From Labia minor (Eukaryota; Arthropoda; Insecta; Dermaptera; Spongiphoridae): a stretch of 64,000 nucleotides of DNA. Shown in pieces: positions 57,901-64,000 of the stretch. Both the position numbers and the translations under genes were made by a program. Every line of letters begins with the position of its first letter. Position 1 is the first letter of the stretch. Under the pieces are notes generated by a model that saw only the letters and a program-made list of their open reading frames with translations, was not told where the DNA came from and did no database searches. The stretch lies in NCBI GenBank assembly GCA_963082975.1, contig OY720348.1, forward strand, positions 64,939,719 to 65,003,718, given 5' to 3'.

Positions 57901-60900
57901 TTCGTCACTAGAATCAGAAAATGAAAAAAATAAAATATAAAAGATAATTTTATTCCTCGTATTTAAAAAAGAAGGATTTTCCCTTTAATATTTGATAAAA
58001 ATCAGACTTTTCCGTAAGAATTAAATGAAAATATTTAAGAAATCGATCAAATATGAATTTATTCGTCATTAGAATTAGAAAATGAATAACATAAAATATC
58101 AAAGATAATTTTATTCCTCGTATTTAAAAAAGTAGGATTGTCCCTTTAATATTTGAACATAATCAGACTTTTCTGTAAGAATCCAATGAAAATATTTAAG
58201 AAATCGATCAAATATGAATTTATTCGTCAATAGAATCAGAAAATGAATAAAATAAAATATAAAAGATAATTTTATTCCTCGTATTTAAAAAAGTAGGATT
58301 GTCCCTTTAATATTTGAACAAAATCAGACATTTCCGTAAGAATTCAATGAAAATATTTAAGAAATCGATCAAATATGAATTTATTCGTCATTAGAATCAG
58401 AAAATGAATAAAATAAAATATATAAGATAATTTTATCCCTCGTATTTAAAAAAGTAGGATTTTCCCTTTAATATTTGAACAAAATCAGACATTTCCGTAA
58501 GAATTCAATGAAAATATTTAAGAAATCGATCAAATATGAATTTATTCGTCATTAGAAATCTGAAAATGAATAAAATAAAATAAAAAAGATAATTTTATCC
58601 CTCGTATTTAAAAAAGTAGGATTATCCCTTTAATATTTGATAAAAATCAGACTTTTCCGTAAGAATTAAATGAAAATATTTAAGAAATCGTTCAAATATG
58701 AATTTATTCGTCAATAGAATCAGAAAATGAATAAAATAAAAAAAAAAGATAATTTTATTCCTCGTATTTAAAAAAGTAGGATTATCCCTTTAATATTTGA
58801 TAAAAATCAGACTTTTCCGTAAGAATTCAATGAAAATATTTAAGAAATCGATCAAATATGAATTTATTCGTCAATAGAATCAGAAAATGAATAAAATAAA
58901 ATATAAAAGATAATTTTATTCCTCGTATTTAAAAAAGTAGGATTATCCCTTTAATATTTGATAAAAATCAGACTTTTCCGTAAGAATTAAATGAAAATAT
59001 TTAAGAAATCTATCAAATATGAATTTATTCGTTATTAGAATCAGAAAATGAATAAAATAAAATATAAAAGATAATTTTATCCCTCGTATTTAAAAAAGTA
59101 GGATTTTCCCTTTAATATTTGATAAAAATCAGACTTTTCCGTAAGAATTAAATGAAAATATTTAAGAAATCTATCAAATATGAATTTATTCGTTATTAGA
59201 ATCAGAAAATGAATAAAATAAAATATAAAAGATAATTTTATCCCTCGTATTTAAAAAAGTAGGATTTTCCCTTTAATATTTGATAAAAATCAGACTTTTC
59301 CGTAAGAATTCAATGAAAATATTTAAGAAATCTATCAAATATGAATTTATTCGTTATTAGAATCAGAAAATGAATAAAATAAAATATAAAAGATAATTTT
59401 ATCCCTCGTATTTAAAAAAGTAGGATTTTCCCTTTAATATTTGATAAAAATCAGACTTTTCCGTAAGAATTCAATGAAAATATTTAAGAAATCGATCAAA
59501 TATGAATTTATTCGTCATTAGAATCAGAAAATGAATAAAATAAAATATCAAAGATAATTTTATCCCTCGTATTTAAAAAAGTAGGTTTTTCCCTTTAATA
59601 TTTGATCAAAATCAGACTTTTCCGTAAGAATTCAATGAAAATATTTAAGAAATCGATCAAATATGAATTTATTCGTCATTAGAATCTGAAAATGAATTAA
59701 ATAAAATATCAAAGATAATTTTATCCCTCGTATTTAAAAAAGTAGGATTTTCCCTTTAATATTTGAACAAAATCACACTTATCTGAATGAATTCAATGAA
59801 AATATTTAAGAAATCGATCAAATATGAATTTATTCGTCACTAGAATCAGAAAATGAATAAAATAAAATATCAAAGATAATTTTATCCCTCGTATTTAAAA
59901 AAGTAGGATTTTCCCTTTAATATTTGAACATAATCAGACTTTTCTGTAAGAATCCAATGAAAATATTTAAGAAATCGATCAAATATGAATTTATTCGTCA
60001 ATAGAATCAGAAAATGAATAAAATAAAATATCAAAGATAATTTTATCCCTCGTATTTAAAAAAGTAGGATTTTCCCTTTAATATTTGAACATAATCAGAC
60101 TTTTCTGTAAGAATCCAATGAAAATATTTAAGAAATCGATCAAATATGAATTTATTCGTCATTAGAATCAGAAAATGAATAAATTAAAATATAAAAGATA
60201 ATTTTATCCCTCGTATTTAAAAAAGTAGGATATTCCGTTTAATATTTGCACAAAATCAGACTTTTCCGTAAGAATTAAATGATAATATTTAAGAAATCTA
60301 TCAAATATGAATTTATTCGTTATTAGAATCAGAAAATGAATAAAATAAAATATCAAAGATAATTTTATCCCTCGTATTTAAAAAAGTAGGATTTTCCCTT
60401 TAATATTTGATAAAAATCAGACTTTTCCGTAAGAATTAAATGAAAATATTTAAGAAATCTATCAAATATGAATTTATTCGTCACTAGAATCAGAAAATGA
60501 AAAAAATAAAATATAAAAGATAATTTTATCCCTCGTATTTAAAAAAGTAGGATTTTCCCTTTAATATTTGAACATAATCAGACTTTTCTGTAAGAATCCA
60601 ATGAAAATATTTAAGAAATCGATCAAATATGAATTTATTCGTCAATAGAATCAGAAAATGAATAAAATAAAATATCAAAGATAATTTTATCCCACGTATT
60701 TAAAAAAGTAGGATTTTCCCTTTAATATTTGAACATAATCATACTTTTCTGTAAGAATCCAATGAAAATATATAAGAAATCGATCAAATATGAATTTATT
60801 CGTCATTAGAATCAGAAAATGAATAAATTAAAATATAAAAGATAATTTTATCCCTCGTATTTAAAAAAGTAGGATATTCCGTTTAATATTTGCACAAAAT

Positions 60901-61673
60901 CAGACTTTTCCGTAAGAATTAAATGATAATATTTAAGAAATCTATCAAATATGAATTTATTCGTCAATAGAATCAGAAAATGAATAAAATAAAATATCAA
61001 AGATAATTTTATCCCACGTATTTAAAAAAGTAGGATTTTCCCTTTAATATTTGAACATAATCAGACTTTTCTGTAAGAATCCAATGAAAATATTTAAGAA
61101 ATCTATCAAATATGAATTTATTCGTCACTAGAATCAGAAAATGAATAAAATAAAATATCAAAGATAATTTTATCCCTCGTATTTAAAAAAGTAGGATTTT
61201 CCCTTTAATATTTGATAAAAATCAGACTTTTCCGTAAGAATTAAATGAAAATATTTAAGAAATCTATCAAATATGAATTTATTCGTCACTAGAATCAGAA
61301 AATGAAAAAAATAAAATATAAAAGATAATTTTATTCCTCGTATTTAAAAAAGATGGATTTTCCCTTTAATATTTGATAAAAATCAGACTTTTCCGTAAGA
61401 ATTAAATGAAAATATTTAAGAAATCGATCAAATATGAATTTATTCGTCATTAGAATTAGAAAATGAATAAAATAAAATATAAAAGATAATTTTATTCCTC
61501 GTATTTAAAAAAGTAGGATTATCCCTTTAATATTTGATAAAAATCAGACTTTTCCGTAAGAATTCAATAAAAATATTTAAGAAATCGATCAAATATGAAT
61601 TTATTCGTCACTAGAATCAGAAAATGAATAAAATAAAATATCAAAGATAATTTTATCCCTCGTATTTAAAAAA

Positions 61674-61833
61674 GTAGCATTTTCGCTAAAATCTTAATGA
61701 AAAATGTCGTTTTTTCTATGAAATCCATGAAAATAATTGAGATATCGATGAAATTTGAATTTATTCGTGTTTAGAATAAGAAATAAATAAGAATGATATA
61801 TAATTGATAAATTTTATATTTCTATTTAAAAAA
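61674..61833. repeat. Divergent marker monomer 5
   Basis: Lies 6920 bp (43 periods) after marker 4. The 2.3 kb that follow, to the window end, copy 54754-57080 with one A more in an A-run. Confidence 0.9.
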
Positions 61834-64000
61834 GTAGGATTTTCCCTTTAATATTTGATCAAAATCACTCTTATCTGAATGAATTCAATGAAAATATTTA
61901 AGAAATCGATCAAATATGAATTTATTCGTCATTAGAATCTGAAAATGAATAAAATAAAATATAAAAGATAATTTTATTCCTCGTATTTAAAAAAGTAGGA
62001 TTATCCCTTTAATATTTGATAAAAATCAGACTTTTCCGTAAGAATTAAATGAAAATATTTAAGAAATCGATCAAATATGAATTTATTCGTCAATAGAATC
62101 AGAAAATGAATAAAATAAAAAAAAAAGATAATTTTATTCCTCGTATTTAAAAAAGTAGGATTATCCCTTTAATATTTGATAAAAATCAGACTTTTCCATA
62201 AGAATTCAATGAAAATATTTAAGAAATCGATCAAATATGAATTTATTCGTCAATAGAATCAGAAAATGAATAAAATAAAATATAAAAGATAATTTTATTC
62301 CTCGTATTTAAAAAAGTAGGATTATCCCTTTAATATTTGATAAAAATCAGACTTTTCCGTAAGAATTAAATGAAAATATTTAAGAAATCGATCAAATATG
62401 AATTTATTCGTCAATAGAATCAGAAAATGAATAAAATAAAATATCAAAGATAATTTTATCCCTCGTATTTAAAAAAGTAGGATATTCCCTTTAATATTTG
62501 AACATAATCAGACTTTTCTGTAAGAATCCAATGAAAATATTTAAGAAATCGATCAAATATGAATTTATTCGTCATTAGAATCAGAAAATGAATAAATTAA
62601 AATATAAAAGATAATTTTATCCCTCGTATTTAAAAAAGTAGGATATTCCGTTTAATATTTGCACAAAATCAGACTTTTCCGTAAGAATTAAATGATAATA
62701 TTTAAGAAATCTATCAAATATGAATTTATTCGTCACTAGAATCAGAAAATGAATAAAATAAAATATCAAAGATAATTTTATCCCTCGTATTTAAAAAAGT
62801 AGGATTTTCCCTTTAATATTTGAACATAATCAGACTTTTCTGTAAGAATCCAATGAAAATATTTAAGAAATCGATCAAATATGAATTTATTCGTCATTAG
62901 AATCAGAAAATGAATAAATTAAAATATAAAAGATAATTTTATCCCTCGTATTTAAAAAAGTAGGATATTCCGTTTAATATTTGCACAAAATCAGACTTTT
63001 CCGTAAGAATTAAATGATAATATTTAAGAAATCTATCAAATATGAATTTATTCGTCAATAGAATCAGAAAATGAATAAAATAAAATATCAAAGATAATTT
63101 TATCCCACGTATTTAAAAAAGTAGGATTTTCCCTTTAATATTTGAACATAATCAGACTTTTCTGTAAGAATCCAATGAAAATATTTAAGAAATCTATCAA
63201 ATATGAATTTATTCGTCACTAGAATCAGAAAATGAATAAAATAAAATATCAAAGATAATTTTATCCCTCGTATTTAAAAAAGTAGGATTTTCCCTTTAAT
63301 ATTTGAACATAATCAAACTTTTCTATAAGAATCCAATGAAAATATTTAAGAAATCGATCAAATATGAATTTATTCGTCAATAGAATCAGAAAATGAATAA
63401 AATAAAATATCAAAGATAATTTTATCCCTCGTATTTAAAAAAGTAGGATTTTCCCTTTAATATTTGAACATAATCAGACTTTTCCGTAAGAATCCATTGA
63501 AAATATTTAAGAAATCTATCAAATATGAATTTATTCGTTATTAGAATCAGAAAATGAATAAAATAAAATATCAAAGATAATTTTATCCCTCGTATTTAAA
63601 AAAGTAGGATTTTCCCTTTAATATTTGATAAAAATCAGACTTTTCCGTAAGAATTAAATGAAAATATTTAAGAAATCTATCAAATATGAATTTATTCGTC
63701 ACTAGAATCAGAAAATGAAAAAAATAAAATATAAAAGATAATTTTATTCCTCGTATTTAAAAAAGAAGGATTTTCCCTTTAATATTTGATAAAAATCAGA
63801 CTTTTCCGTAAGAATTAAATGAAAATATTTAAGAAATCGATCAAATATGAATTTATTCGTCATTAGAATTAGAAAATGAATAAAATAAAATATAAAAGAT
63901 AATTTTATTCCTCGTATTTAAAAAAGTAGGATTATCCCTTTAATATTTGATAAAAATCAGACTTTTCCGTAAGAATTCAATAAAAATATTTAAGAAATCG

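Larger units (their letters stand above)
43462..64000. repeat. Satellite DNA array, about 161-bp monomer, about 127 copies
   Basis: From 43462 to the window end the sequence is a head-to-tail array with a period of 160-161 bp (113 periods between 43493 and 61674 average 160.9 bp). Every monomer has TTTAAAAAAGTAGGA, then CTTTAATATTTG, AATCAGACTTTTC, AATATTTAAGAAATC, AATATGAATTTATTCGT and AGAAAATGAATAAA. Variants differ at fixed places: ATTATCCC, ATTTTCCC, ATATTCCC or ATATTCCG after the start; GATAAAAATC, GAACATAATC or GCACAAAATC; AAATCGATC or AAATCTATC. No insertion of other DNA interrupts it. The GC content is low and there is no ORF of note. Such long homogeneous arrays are usual at centromeres or in heterochromatin. 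That location is inferred. Confidence 0.97.

Noticed and set aside
43462..64000. Regular repeats could suggest a CRISPR array
   Set aside because: The units are head-to-tail with no unique spacers, the period is 161 bp, and the host is eukaryotic. It is satellite DNA.
43462..64000. CENP-B box in the satellite monomer
   Set aside because: ATTCGTC is present in each monomer, but the required second half (A, two bases, CGGG) is absent.

Overview
This is a window from an AT-rich animal genome, most likely an arthropod. The evidence is GT-AG introns with AT-rich interiors, a glypican gene, a C2H2 zinc-finger gene, and a dense mix of mariner, hAT, Helitron-like, Penelope-like and LINE/SINE remnants. 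Nothing prokaryotic is present (no operons, no long ORFs), and the species cannot be fixed from the sequence.

Region 1-14.7 kb is intronic or intergenic DNA filled with mobile-element debris. It holds copies of a tRNA-derived SINE, decayed non-LTR retrotransposon pieces with a recognisable reverse transcriptase motif, two mariner-derived elements, a hAT MITE with a perfect 8-bp target duplication, and Helitron-like 3' ends.

Region 14.7-20.4 kb carries the 3' end of a glypican gene on the + strand. Four exons (17195-17442, 18120-18246, 19535-19712, 20226-20368) join in phase to give 231 residues. They end in a Ser-Gly-rich heparan-sulphate attachment region and a GPI-anchor signal. A 48-bp candidate exon at 14748 would add 16 residues in phase. 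The resemblance is to the glypican-3/5 (Dally) branch. A deleted mariner, a LINE 3' end and three SINE/MITE insertions sit in its introns.

Region 20.4-43.4 kb is again repeat-rich. A two-exon C2H2 zinc-finger gene lies on the minus strand at 32259-33182, and its seventh finger is put out of frame at a homopolymer. Around 27.5-31.7 kb is a large nested inverted repeat built from a mobile family whose copies carry paired TGACGTCA sites 20 bp apart. An unassigned exon-like segment at 33945-34048 (+) has a phase compatible with the last glypican donor. A pogo/Tc1-like element with a PHD-like remnant lies at 36541-37472.

Region 43.46-64.0 kb is one uninterrupted satellite array of about 161-bp monomers (about 127 copies) that runs off the window. 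It contains several monomer variants, five copies of a divergent marker monomer, and multi-kilobase higher-order duplications whose shifts are whole numbers of monomers. This is the most striking structure in the window and looks like (peri)centromeric or heterochromatic satellite DNA; that role is inferred.
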